Shown here one piece after another: positions 9,399-18,757 of a stretch of DNA of 64,000 nt. Under the pieces are notes generated by a model. The model saw only the letters and a list, made by a program, of their open reading frames with translations, ran no database searches and was not told the origin of the DNA. The position numbers were made by a program, and so were the translations under genes. This DNA comes from Photobacterium aquae. Its GTDB lineage: Bacteria; Pseudomonadota; Gammaproteobacteria; Enterobacterales; Vibrionaceae. The stretch lies in NCBI RefSeq assembly GCF_001029445.1, contig NZ_LDOT01000002.1, forward strand, positions 62,001 to 126,000, in the 5' to 3' direction. Position 1 is the stretch's first letter. Every line of letters begins with the position of its first letter.

Positions 9399-9642
9399 CG
9401 TTGCTGCCCCAATTTTATGCTTTTTATGTATAAACAACATGTTGCATTTGTTTTATATGCCTGTCAATTTATATACAACCATTCCCTTATACCAAACATT
9501 CTAGTAACCTTTATTGGGCACAACAAAAATTGGTTGGCAATTTTGTTCGTGACATCAAATATTTGCTCTGCAAGCATTGCAGTATTGAATTTATCAACTA
9601 ACGAATATCTCAGCATTAACGCAAGAGGCTAAAAAGAGGATT
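9399..9642. promoter_or_regulatory. Divergent promoter region of the polysaccharide locus
   Basis: This 244-bp AT-rich gap separates the leftward partner-switch/polysaccharide operon from the rightward barrel and RTX genes, so it should carry promoters for both. The clearest structure is an imperfect inverted repeat at 9522-9547, with arms AACAAAAATTG and CAATTTTGTT around GTTGG. A sigma-54 promoter was looked for and no convincing -24/-12 pair was found. Confidence 0.5.
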
Positions 9643-10647
9643 ATGGCCAAGAGTTATTTCCGTTCTCTATGTATTACCCTCTTGATGCCTTCTTTATCTA
9701 TTGCGGGTGAGTACCTCACCGAAACCCAAAAGCATGCACCATCCCCCCAATCCCCCTCGCTCACCTCTTCAAGCAAAACCTCAGAACAGGAGAATGACAG
9801 CGAAAACGAATCTGAGAGCTCATTAATTTGGAAAGGGGTTTCTAGCTCTTTTGCTTTGCCTTTCGAGGAATGGGATGACAACAAAGACCAATCGATTTTC
9901 CACGGCCTGAGCAGTAACCTCGGTTTGGGCTATCCGTTACTGGAAACGCCTGCGGCAAACATCCCGCCCAACACCACCAATGGCCCGAGCAACACCAACA
10001 TCACGGGCACGCTCTCTTTGAAATACACCATTTTGGGCAATTGGTTTATTTCAGGAACCCTTTATTACTACCACGACAGTGAGCAGCAACAACCTTGGAA
10101 CCCAGACTTCACGTATGTTTTTGGCTATAGCGATTGGCGCCCCTATACCCTGAGCTTGATGTATGCCAATTACGGGGGGAATAGGTTTAAGGCCACTGAC
10201 GAACAACCTGTCACCAATTTTGATCAAGGTACTTGGTCGCTGGGCTGGAAATTCCCTATTGTTGATCCGGTAAAAAGTTGGCTGACCTTTACCGATGAAG
10301 GCGCGATTGGATGCCAGATTGATTTCAACTATACCCATGAATATTTTGACCTTGCGTCCACCAGTTACAAGAATGGCCACAAAACCCTGAGTCTAGGTTG
10401 CAAGTACGCCATCAGCGGCAACTGGTACGTTAACGGCACAGCCTTTTACTATTTTGATGAAAGCCAAAAACAGCCTTGGAATCCTGACTTCACGTATGGA
10501 TTTGGCTATTTCGATTGGCGACCTGGCACTATCACCATTCAATACAACAATTACTCTGGCAACCGCTGGCATCCCTCTGAACGTGGTGAGAACACAGGCC
10601 GATTTAAAGACGGTGCTATCACCATTGCATATTCATTCCCGTTTTGA
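9643..10647 (+). CDS. Putative outer-membrane beta-barrel protein with an internal duplication
   Basis: A 334-residue exported protein. It has a signal peptide (residues 1-21, ending SIAG) and a Ser/Glu-rich linker (about 30-60). It then has two copies of an ~85-residue unit at about 123-205 and 248-334. Both copies contain WNPDFTYxFGYxDWRP followed by a YxNYxGNR segment. The alternating aromatic beta-strands and the C-terminal phenylalanine are typical of outer-membrane barrels. No known family was recognised with certainty. Its position beside the GT2 operon suggests a pore for the polysaccharide or an anchor for the RTX protein; this is inference. The start follows AAGAGG. Confidence 0.75.
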   Translation: MAKSYFRSLCITLLMPSLSIAGEYLTETQKHAPSPQSPSLTSSSKTSEQENDSENESESSLIWKGVSSSFALPFEEWDDNKDQSIFHGLSSNLGLGYPLLETPAANIPPNTTNGPSNTNITGTLSLKYTILGNWFISGTLYYYHDSEQQQPWNPDFTYVFGYSDWRPYTLSLMYANYGGNRFKATDEQPVTNFDQGTWSLGWKFPIVDPVKSWLTFTDEGAIGCQIDFNYTHEYFDLASTSYKNGHKTLSLGCKYAISGNWYVNGTAFYYFDESQKQPWNPDFTYGFGYFDWRPGTITIQYNNYSGNRWHPSERGENTGRFKDGAITIAYSFPF

Positions 10648-10885
10648 GACCCCCATCCCCTTCGTTGTGCAAAATGCTCACAAAAGCAAACTGTAATGTC
10701 TGAAATTCCGTCTACTCTAAATGACAAACAAAGAGAAACATGGTGCATATTTACTCGTACTTCTATTACCGCACTGCTAACAATGCCCAATAACAGATAA
10801 AATAGGACATGGCATATATTTTGCCGCTCTCTATTCAACCAATGGATAACATAACTCTGCAAACCGGAGAGTAAGCGAGGTCAGC
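10648..10885. other. Intergenic region between the barrel gene and the RTX gene
   Basis: A 238-bp AT-rich gap with no convincing gene and no clear terminator after the barrel gene. It should contain the RTX promoter or a read-through leader. The RTX ribosome site CGAGG lies 7 nt before its ATG. Confidence 0.4.
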
Positions 10886-13800
10886 ATGGAAGGAACTAAA
10901 CACAACGATAAAGTCACCGGCACAGAATTAGACGACAGCATTGATGTTCTCTCTGGCAGTGATCAGGTTGATGCCAAAGGCGGTGATGACTTTGTCGTCG
11001 GTGGTGAGGGAAGTGATAAGCTCTCCGGTGACAGCGGAGATGACACCATCTTTGGCGATGTACAATACGGTGATAATCCCCCTGCAGAACCAGCCGTTGA
11101 TGACAGTTGGGGCAATGCACAAACCGTTTACAGCTACTCGGCTTCCGGCGAACCCGAAGAGTCAGTCTCCCATACCGCTCGCCTTGGCAACTACCTTGTT
11201 GACGGAACTGGCTCTATCAACACCCGCTTCACAACAACTGAGACATATGCCGCAGTGCTTGTCGAACTGGTTGATAGCTCCGGCACCGTGATTGATCGCG
11301 TTCCGGCAATGGTTTCTGAAACGGGTGAAATCTCCCTTGATTACACCTATTCCCAAGACAAATTCAATAACACAGACGAAATTGCGTTTCGCCTAACGAC
11401 CTCCGAAGGTGACCCCATCTCCGATATAGAGAGCGTGGATATTATTGCCAATAATATCTACGACGACACCATCAGCGGAGGCGATGGCAATGACACGATT
11501 TTCGGCCAACAAGGTGCCGATACACTAAGTGGCGGAGCTGGAAACGATTTCCTTGATGGTGACATCAACAACGACATCCTATCAGGCGGCAGCGGCGATG
11601 ACGTTAGTATTGGCGGCAGCGGCGATGATGTCCTTTATGGTGATGAAGGAAATGACACGCTATTGGGCAGTGATGACAACGATACCCTCTATGGGGGTGA
11701 TGGAGACGACCTGTTACTCGGCGAGTTGGGGGACGATGTTCTCTTCGGCGGTGAAGGTGCTGATATTCTCGTGGGGGATGACGGTGACGATACCCTAAGC
11801 GGAGATGCCGGTGATGACAAACTGTTCGGCGGGCTTGGTACCGATACCCTATCAGGCGGTGAAGGCAAAGATGAAATTCACGGTGATGCTGGCAACGATA
11901 TTATCAAGGGCGATGCCGGTGATGATTTCATCATGGGCGGAACTGGGGATGATCTCATTGAAGGCGGTGATGACAATGACCTTATCCTCGGTGGAGACGA
12001 TAACGACACCCTCTACGGCGGGGACGGCAACGATCTCGTTTTAGGTGAGGTCGGTGACGATATTGTTGATGGTGGTGAAGGCGATGACAAACTCTTCGGC
12101 GGTATAGGCAACGATACCCTCACCGGTGGCAGCGGCCACGATGAGCTCTATGGTGGCGAAGGTAACGATCATCTTTCTGGGGGCGATGGTAGCGACCAAC
12201 TCCATGCCAATGAAGGGGACGATGTCATCGATGCGGGTGCCGGAGATGATTTTATCTTTGCAGGAGATGGCAACGATGTAATCGATGGCGGCAGCGGCAA
12301 TGACACGATTTTTGGAGAGACCGGTAACAACACCATCAATGCAGGTGATGGCGACGACATGGTCTACAGCGATAGCGGCGACGATACCATTGTAACCGGT
12401 GACGGGCATGACAGTGTGTTTGCCGGTTCAGGGAATAACATCATAGATACAGGCTTGGATAACGATACCATCTATGCCGAAGATGGCGACGATAAGATCG
12501 ATGCTGGCGAAGGTCATAATGTGGTGTATGCCGGTGATGGTGACAATACCGTCATCACAGACAGCGGCGACGACGATATATTCTCCGGAGAAGGTGTCGA
12601 TACCATCACGGCAGGTTCTGGTAATGATGAGGTCTTCTCAGGTGGCGGTAACGACAATATCGATGCTGGCAGCGGCAACGACAGTGTCTATGCCGGTGCT
12701 GGTGACGATAATATCGATGGTGTGAGCGGGTTTAACCAACTCTTTGGTGAAGACGGCAACGACAATATCTCTGCCGGACTGAATGCATCAACGCTTTACG
12801 GCGGTGCAGGTGAAGACACACTCATCGGCTCCAATGAGAGCGATTATCTCCACGGCGGACAAGATAATGATCTGCTGACTGGTAATGAGGGCGATGACAC
12901 CTTGGAAGGCGCTGCAGGTGATGATGTACTGGACGGTGGCGAAGGCGACGACATCCTGTTGGCGGGCACCGGGGATGACTCCCTCACCGGTGGCATCGGC
13001 AACGATACCCTCGTCGGAGGAACTGGCAACGATACGCTATCTGGCGGCGAAGGCAAAGATGTGCTGGTCGGCGGTGCTGGCAACGACAAACTTGATGGTG
13101 GAAGCGGCATCTCTGAGCTCTACGGTGACGATGGTGATGACACCCTGATCAGCCAAGACGAGAATGACTTGCTCAGTGGCGGAAGCGGCAATGATACCCT
13201 CCTCTCCTCTGGCGGTGACGACACCGTTTTTGCAGGTAGCGGTGACGATACTATCGATACCGGGGACGGAAATGATACTGTTTTTGGCGATGCCGGCACC
13301 AACACCATTTCAACAGGAACCGGCGATGACGCTGTGTACGGTGGTGTTGATACCGATATTATCCAAACTGGCATCGGTGATGACACCGTACTTGCGGGGC
13401 AAGGGAACGACACCGTCGATACCGGAACAGGCAATGATTACGTTGAAGCCGGAGACGGTGATGACCATATCACAGCCGGTACAGGTGACGACATTGTTCT
13501 TGGTGACGATGGCGATGATACCCTCCTCGGCGGCGAAGGGGATGACTTATTAATTGGTGGTGCAGGCAACGATCTCCTTGATGGCGGCACTGGCGTGTCT
13601 GAGCTATACGGCGAAGGCGGCAACGATACGCTCATAAGTGGCGAACAAGACGATATTCTTGGCGGCGGAGCGGGTAACGACACCATCGTTGCCAATGCCG
13701 GTAATGACACTGTCTACGCTGGGGCTGGTGATGACAATATCGACACCGGTAGCGGTGACGACATGGTTTACGGCGAATCAGGCCAAAATACCATTCAGAC

Positions 13801-16228
13801 TGGCAGTGGGATGGATACCGTTTATGGCGGCACAGATGCCGATACTGTCGACACCGGTGACGGCAACGACCAAATTTTCTCAGGAGCGGGTGATGACAAC
13901 CTCTCTGCCGGTGATGGTATCGACCAGATTGATGCTGGTGACGGCAATGATATCGTCGATGGTGGCGCTGGTGACGATAGCCTATTTGGCGGCGGTGGCG
14001 ATGATATTCTGATTGGCGGCGCAGGGGCCGACTATCTTGCTGGTGGCGAAGGTAATGACACGATTACCGATGATGGTACTGATACGGTATTAGGCGAAGG
14101 CGGTGACGACACCCTTACAGCCGCGACCGGTGGTAGTCACCTTATCTTCGGCGGCGCTGGGGATGATACCCTAATAGGTAGTGAGGCCAGCGATACGCTA
14201 TATGGCGGTGCCGATGAAGATACGATCACTGGCGGTGGTGGTGATGACATTCTCTATGCTGGCGACGGCAACGATAATATTGATGCCGGTGAAGGTAATG
14301 ACATCGTATATGGCGAAGCTGGTGACAATACCATTGATCTTGGCGAAGGTGCCAACATCCTATATGGCGGTGCGGGTAACGACTCAGCTATCTCAGGTAG
14401 CGATAATGATACCCTCTATGGAGCCGGGGGAAATGACAACCTGGATGGCGGACTTGGCGATGATCTGATCGAAGGGGGGGAAGGTGACGATACCCTACTT
14501 GGCAATGACGGCAATGATACCCTGGTAGGCGGTGATGACGACGATACGCTCAGCGGTGGTATCGGCGATGACAAACTCTTTGCCGGTGAAGGCAATGACA
14601 ACCTCGATGGTGGCCAAGGAGATGATGAGCTTCACGGTAATGCGGGCAACAACCAACTTATCGGGGGCGATGGACAGGATACAATTTATGGTGGCTCTGG
14701 TAACGATACCGCTAGCGGTGGCGAGGGCGATGATAAGATAGAAACCTTTGCTGGCAACGATAACATTAGTGGCGGCGAAGGCGATGATATTATCAAAGCC
14801 GGAGAAGGCAATAACGTCATTGATGGTGGTGCCGGTGACGACATCATTACCGCGGACGACGGAGACAACATGATCAACGAGCTCAGCGGTGGCGATAACA
14901 CTATTACCCTTGGTGACGGTAACAATACAGTCCAAGGCGGTAGTGGCAATGACAGCATAACAACTGGCAGTGGGAATGACACCATCAATACCGGTGATGG
15001 CCATAACAATGTTAATGCGGGTGCTGGCACCAATACCATCGTTGCAGGCTCAGGCAATGACACCATCATATCAGGGGCTGGCGACGACAATATTGATGGC
15101 GGAGCGGGCAATGACACCATCAATGCCGGTGATGGTCTCAATACATTAACGGGTGGCCAAGGCGATGATAGCCTTGTGGCTGGAAGCGGAAACGATTCAC
15201 TTTCCGGCGGGGACGGTAACGATACCCTTACAGGGGGGAGCGGTGACGATATCCTCAAGGGCGATTTAGGTAACGACAAACTCTACGGTGGCGCGGGTAA
15301 TGATACCCTCGAAGGTAGTGATGGCACCGACAAGTTATACGGTGGCACCGGTGAAGATATTCTTCGTGGCGAAGACGGTGATGACTTCCTTAAAGGCGAT
15401 AGTGGTAACGATACCCTCTACGGCGGTGAAGGAAATGATACCCTAAAAGGTAGCGGCAACGACGATACCCTCTTCGGAGAGATGGGTAACGATAAACTCT
15501 ACGGTGACAGCGGTACGGACACTCTCTTTGGTGCGGAAGGAGATGACAAACTTTACGGTGGCTCAGGCAATGATTCACTCTCCGGCGCCGAGGGTAATGA
15601 TTCTCTGGATGGCGGCAGCAATGATGATGTTCTTGACGGTGGTATCGGTAACGATACGCTAAGTGGTGGTTCTGGCTCAGATATACTCTTTGGCCAAGAC
15701 GGTGATGATATCCTTGACGGAGGAGATGGACTGGATCAAATCTTCGCGGGTAGCGGCAACGATATATTAATCTTCGACAAGGAGGATATCGATAGCACGG
15801 ATGGTTCTACAGTCCACTTTAGCGGAGGTGAGGGTTTCGACCTCATGCAGGTAGGCAGTGATGCTAATGGGCAGATCATTGATATGACTGCCACCGCTTA
15901 CCAAGAGCTGGAAGCTGTGGTGATCAATGCCACCGACGCTGAACTCAAAGTTGGGCTAGACAAAATACTGGCAAACACAACGGCAGAATCAAGTAACGGG
16001 CAGTTTGTCTGTACAGGAGCAGGGAAACTTGACTTGGAAGGTTTCGGTTGGCAACTTTCTGATACCACAACCAGTATGTCCCAAGATCTGCAAACTGCCT
16101 ACGAAGCAAATAGCATTGATACATCCTCATTAACCGGCTATACCTTTACCAATAACGAAGGCAAAGCCGTAACAATCTGGAGCGATAACGACTCTGAAGA
16201 GATCAGCTTCAACGGTGCCGATATTTAA
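10886..16228 (+). CDS. Giant RTX calcium-binding protein, predicted type I secretion substrate and matrix component
   Basis: A 1780-residue, very Asp/Gly/Asn-rich acidic protein without a Sec signal. Residues 1-60 are degenerate RTX repeats. About 75-192 is a non-repetitive beta-sandwich-like domain. About 194-1640 is an almost uninterrupted array of GGxGxDxLx nonapeptides, which bind Ca2+ in parallel beta-rolls after export. About 1645-1780 is a non-repetitive C-terminal segment with the expected uncleaved secretion signal. The convergent type I exporter operon (16391-20462) is the obvious transporter. The arrangement recalls cabABC of Vibrio vulnificus, where the RTX-type CabA is a calcium-dependent biofilm matrix protein secreted by its neighbours. 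No protease, lipase or adenylate-cyclase domain is seen, so a structural role is favoured over a toxin. Confidence 0.9.
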   Translation: MEGTKHNDKVTGTELDDSIDVLSGSDQVDAKGGDDFVVGGEGSDKLSGDSGDDTIFGDVQYGDNPPAEPAVDDSWGNAQTVYSYSASGEPEESVSHTARLGNYLVDGTGSINTRFTTTETYAAVLVELVDSSGTVIDRVPAMVSETGEISLDYTYSQDKFNNTDEIAFRLTTSEGDPISDIESVDIIANNIYDDTISGGDGNDTIFGQQGADTLSGGAGNDFLDGDINNDILSGGSGDDVSIGGSGDDVLYGDEGNDTLLGSDDNDTLYGGDGDDLLLGELGDDVLFGGEGADILVGDDGDDTLSGDAGDDKLFGGLGTDTLSGGEGKDEIHGDAGNDIIKGDAGDDFIMGGTGDDLIEGGDDNDLILGGDDNDTLYGGDGNDLVLGEVGDDIVDGGEGDDKLFGGIGNDTLTGGSGHDELYGGEGNDHLSGGDGSDQLHANEGDDVIDAGAGDDFIFAGDGNDVIDGGSGNDTIFGETGNNTINAGDGDDMVYSDSGDDTIVTGDGHDSVFAGSGNNIIDTGLDNDTIYAEDGDDKIDAGEGHNVVYAGDGDNTVITDSGDDDIFSGEGVDTITAGSGNDEVFSGGGNDNIDAGSGNDSVYAGAGDDNIDGVSGFNQLFGEDGNDNISAGLNASTLYGGAGEDTLIGSNESDYLHGGQDNDLLTGNEGDDTLEGAAGDDVLDGGEGDDILLAGTGDDSLTGGIGNDTLVGGTGNDTLSGGEGKDVLVGGAGNDKLDGGSGISELYGDDGDDTLISQDENDLLSGGSGNDTLLSSGGDDTVFAGSGDDTIDTGDGNDTVFGDAGTNTISTGTGDDAVYGGVDTDIIQTGIGDDTVLAGQGNDTVDTGTGNDYVEAGDGDDHITAGTGDDIVLGDDGDDTLLGGEGDDLLIGGAGNDLLDGGTGVSELYGEGGNDTLISGEQDDILGGGAGNDTIVANAGNDTVYAGAGDDNIDTGSGDDMVYGESGQNTIQTGSGMDTVYGGTDADTVDTGDGNDQIFSGAGDDNLSAGDGIDQIDAGDGNDIVDGGAGDDSLFGGGGDDILIGGAGADYLAGGEGNDTITDDGTDTVLGEGGDDTLTAATGGSHLIFGGAGDDTLIGSEASDTLYGGADEDTITGGGGDDILYAGDGNDNIDAGEGNDIVYGEAGDNTIDLGEGANILYGGAGNDSAISGSDNDTLYGAGGNDNLDGGLGDDLIEGGEGDDTLLGNDGNDTLVGGDDDDTLSGGIGDDKLFAGEGNDNLDGGQGDDELHGNAGNNQLIGGDGQDTIYGGSGNDTASGGEGDDKIETFAGNDNISGGEGDDIIKAGEGNNVIDGGAGDDIITADDGDNMINELSGGDNTITLGDGNNTVQGGSGNDSITTGSGNDTINTGDGHNNVNAGAGTNTIVAGSGNDTIISGAGDDNIDGGAGNDTINAGDGLNTLTGGQGDDSLVAGSGNDSLSGGDGNDTLTGGSGDDILKGDLGNDKLYGGAGNDTLEGSDGTDKLYGGTGEDILRGEDGDDFLKGDSGNDTLYGGEGNDTLKGSGNDDTLFGEMGNDKLYGDSGTDTLFGAEGDDKLYGGSGNDSLSGAEGNDSLDGGSNDDVLDGGIGNDTLSGGSGSDILFGQDGDDILDGGDGLDQIFAGSGNDILIFDKEDIDSTDGSTVHFSGGEGFDLMQVGSDANGQIIDMTATAYQELEAVVINATDAELKVGLDKILANTTAESSNGQFVCTGAGKLDLEGFGWQLSDTTTSMSQDLQTAYEANSIDTSSLTGYTFTNNEGKAVTIWSDNDSEEISFNGADI

Positions 16229-16250
16229 CCGATAGACCCCCTAAAACAAA

Positions 16251-16274
16251 AACCTCCCAATGGGAGGTTTTTTT
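16251..16274. terminator. Intrinsic terminator after the RTX gene
   Basis: The arms AACCTCCC (16251-16258) and GGGAGGTT (16262-16269) enclose a 3-nt loop and are followed by a run of T. It is preceded by an A-rich stretch. It ends RTX transcription. Confidence 0.9.
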
Positions 16275-16390
16275 ATTCCACAACATCCAAAGTACAATCA
16301 GGGTATGCCGTGTACAGGTATCACTTTTTTCCACTGTCACTGTTTACCCGCAAAGTGACTAATATCGTTTCCGTCCTATGTACACAGTAA

Positions 16391-17167
16391 CTACTTAGTT
16401 AAACATAAACGCCGATTTTGCTGAATAATAGAGCTTTCATTGGAGATAACAAAATAATAAAACTCTTCTTTCATCTCGTATTTTTGAATGAATGTACGAA
16501 TATGGCTCAACAAGCTCTTGGCTTCATTATAACGATAGAGATAATCCTTATCGCATACATTTATAACACCAAGATCAACCTGCAATTGATTAAATTGCTT
16601 CATCAGTGCATCGACCCGTTTTTCATTTTCAACCTCACGGGCAGAATTTGCGTACAGGCCTTCTAGTTCTTTTCGCTTCTTTTCCCAATCTTCAGATACT
16701 TTCGCCGTCAGTTCATTTTCCTTTAACTCCAACAATTCACGCTCTCTCTCAAAACGAGCAACCGTATCATTGGCTTTTCTACGTTCTCGGCTAATGACTG
16801 AGTTCATTCTTTGCTGGTAGCGCTTTTCAGCCTCTGCCTGCGCCGTTTGGCTAGCAAACAATGTTGCCTGAAAATACGTAATTTCCGCCTCAAACTTACC
16901 AATATCAGCTTGATACTGCTTCAATAATTGATTCTGTCTTTCTGTCTCAATCTCAAATTTTTCAATTACCGAACCCAGCTCCGCACGATAGAGATCAAGT
17001 TCATCAATCACCATTTGTTGAGCATCAAACTGAGCGTTATTTACGGTTCTATCGTGACTGTAATGCTGACTCTGGATATACAAAAAAGCAGCTTGCGCGA
17101 TAACAACTAGAGTTAATCCGACCATGGCCGGCTTATACCAATAGCGACCCTCTCTTATGCCTTTCAT
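16391..17167 (-). CDS. Membrane-anchored coiled-coil protein of unknown function
   Basis: A 258-residue protein, not recognised as a known family. Residues about 14-33 form a single N-terminal membrane helix. About 45-190 is a long heptad-rich coiled coil full of Glu, Lys, Arg and Gln. The C-terminus is globular, with two cysteines. It is the last gene of the type I exporter operon, starting 22 bp after the zinc-ribbon gene with a GAGG site 7 nt before the ATG. The topology (short cytoplasmic N-terminus, periplasmic coil) would let it reach towards the adaptor hairpin or TolC. A role as accessory scaffold in secreting the RTX protein is an inference from context. Confidence 0.7.
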   Translation of the reverse strand: MKGIREGRYWYKPAMVGLTLVVIAQAAFLYIQSQHYSHDRTVNNAQFDAQQMVIDELDLYRAELGSVIEKFEIETERQNQLLKQYQADIGKFEAEITYFQATLFASQTAQAEAEKRYQQRMNSVISRERRKANDTVARFERERELLELKENELTAKVSEDWEKKRKELEGLYANSAREVENEKRVDALMKQFNQLQVDLGVINVCDKDYLYRYNEAKSLLSHIRTFIQKYEMKEEFYYFVISNESSIIQQNRRLCLTK

Positions 17168-17189
17168 ACCCGCACCTCAATTCCATAAG

Positions 17190-17450
17190 TTACGAATGCA
17201 GAACTTTGATACCCACTTTAGAACGGCAATGCGGACATATATACGCATTCTTTTCAATTAATTGTTGGCAAGATGGGCACGTAACATGCCGGCGATCCTT
17301 ACTAAAGTACATCAATAAAGCACCAATAGGCCCCAAGACATAACCCAATAAGATACCGGCAATCAGGTTCCCTTTTTTCTTGCCAAGATAAACAGACAAA
17401 ACAAAAAATAACAAATAAAAACAGAACCAGAATATGATATTAAATTCCAT
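17190..17450 (-). CDS. Small membrane protein with C-terminal zinc ribbon
   Basis: An 86-residue protein. Two membrane helices (about 4-21 and 28-48) are followed by a CPSC...CPHC zinc-ribbon pair (Cys at about 58, 61, 72 and 75). The start follows TAGAGG, which includes the stop codon of the HlyD gene; the gap is 8 bp, so translation is probably coupled. Comparable small zinc-ribbon membrane proteins occur widely without assigned function. Its place in the exporter operon suggests a role in assembly or regulation of the secretion system, but nothing in the sequence proves this. Confidence 0.75.
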   Translation of the reverse strand: MEFNIIFWFCFYLLFFVLSVYLGKKKGNLIAGILLGYVLGPIGALLMYFSKDRRHVTCPSCQQLIEKNAYICPHCRSKVGIKVLHS

Positions 17451-17458
17451 TTTTACCT

Positions 17459-18757
17459 CTACGATTCTCTAAAGGCTCGGTAATACGAATTGAACAATGG
17501 CGCAGTGAAATATTCCCACATCGTTTGCTCTTCGAGCAAAATAAACACTTCGGTGGGCATCCCAGGGTACAGTTCAATACCCTGTAATCTAGCAACCTCT
17601 TGATGATCCAAACGCACTCTTACCAGATACCCTGCTAGCTGATCACGAGATTGAGGTTGTAGACGATCAGCCGCAACATAGATCACCTCACCAGTAACAG
17701 GAGGTGTTCGTCGCACATTGTATGCACTCAACCTTACCTTGGCAGCAAGGCCATTATGCACAACATCAATATCTTCAGGCTTGATCAGCGCCTCAACAAG
17801 CAGCGCATCACTCTCAGGTACGATTTCCATAATTACGTCACCTGGGTTAATCACCCCACCAATACTATGGACGTTCATCCCTACCACTGTACCCGTGTGT
17901 TCACTCCGAATTGTCACTCTCGAGCGTACATCCGTCGCGGCATCAAGCGCCTGCTTAACATCACGCCACTCTCTTTCTACATTAGACAACTCTTCTGTCA
18001 GGCGCTGTTCGCGCTCAACAGCCTCCGCCCGATAATCTTGTTCCAACGTTAACAACTGACCATTGACTTGCTCAGTTTCCGCAGTTAATTCTGCTACTTG
18101 TGCTTCAATTCCCGCCTGATAACGTTGCAGCTCCAGCATTCGAGTCTTGGAAACATAGCCTTTTTCCACTAGCCCAACCGTCATCTGAATCTCTTGGTTA
18201 ACTAACTGAAGCTGCCGTGCTATCGCCTTCAACTGAAATTTAGCGCCTCGTAATTGCTCATCCAAAACCAAACGCTGCTGCTTATATTGCCCCTCACGCA
18301 AATCACGCCGTAAGACAGATTGGTCAAACTGTAACTTCTGGGTACTATAAATACTGGCTAATTCAACGGAATCAACGCCTCCTATTGGCTGTTGGCTCCA
18401 TTCTATACTTCTAAACAGAGAAAGATCGGCATTGAGGCGATCACGTTTAGCCCCCAAGGAAACCGAACGTAAAAACAACCGCTGATAATCCGTTTCAGCT
18501 TTCGTATTGGAAAGCTCTAACAGCACATCACCAGCTTTTACATACTGCCCTTCCTGAACATAAATCGCCTTTACCCAGCCACCTTGCAGGTGTTGCACCT
18601 TCTTGCGCTGTGATTCAACCACCAAGGTACCTTGGGCAATAGATGCCGAGCTCAGTGGCGTCGTCAGAGCCCACAAACCAAAAGCCCCGATGGTGAGAGT
18701 CAGGAACAGACAACCAAAAATAATAATATTCCGGGTACTAAAGGGTTGATTATCCAT
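17459..18757 (-). CDS. Type I secretion periplasmic adaptor (HlyD/PrtE family)
   Basis: A 432-residue membrane-fusion protein bridging the inner-membrane ABC transporter to a TolC-type outer-membrane channel. A single N-terminal membrane helix lies at about 11-32. It is followed by a biotinyl-lipoyl half motif (VQEGQYVKAGDVLLEL, about 67-82), a long alpha-helical hairpin (about 95-270), the second lipoyl half and a beta-barrel (about 275-400). The ATG follows AAGGAG at 6 nt, and the gene overlaps the ABC transporter stop codon by 8 bp. It has the usual length for PrtE/HlyD proteins. No TolC gene is in the window, so the housekeeping TolC is presumably used. Confidence 0.93.
   Translation of the reverse strand: MDNQPFSTRNIIIFGCLFLTLTIGAFGLWALTTPLSSASIAQGTLVVESQRKKVQHLQGGWVKAIYVQEGQYVKAGDVLLELSNTKAETDYQRLFLRSVSLGAKRDRLNADLSLFRSIEWSQQPIGGVDSVELASIYSTQKLQFDQSVLRRDLREGQYKQQRLVLDEQLRGAKFQLKAIARQLQLVNQEIQMTVGLVEKGYVSKTRMLELQRYQAGIEAQVAELTAETEQVNGQLLTLEQDYRAEAVEREQRLTEELSNVEREWRDVKQALDAATDVRSRVTIRSEHTGTVVGMNVHSIGGVINPGDVIMEIVPESDALLVEALIKPEDIDVVHNGLAAKVRLSAYNVRRTPPVTGEVIYVAADRLQPQSRDQLAGYLVRVRLDHQEVARLQGIELYPGMPTEVFILLEEQTMWEYFTAPLFNSYYRAFRES

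Noticed and set aside
9399..9642. Sigma-54 promoter near TTGGGCAC
   Set aside because: The GG element is present, but no GC at the required distance was found in either direction.
10914..15578. Many long open frames on the opposite strand and in other frames of the RTX gene
   Set aside because: They are by-products of the repeated GGxGxD codons (Asp/Gly-rich DNA lacks stop codons in other frames). They have low-complexity Pro/Ser translations and no ribosome sites.
10886..16228. RTX protein as a pore-forming toxin or adhesin of the MARTX type
   Set aside because: There is no hydrophobic pore region, acylation site, cysteine-protease domain or rtxC neighbour. The array has only Ca2+-binding repeats plus two small non-repeat ends.
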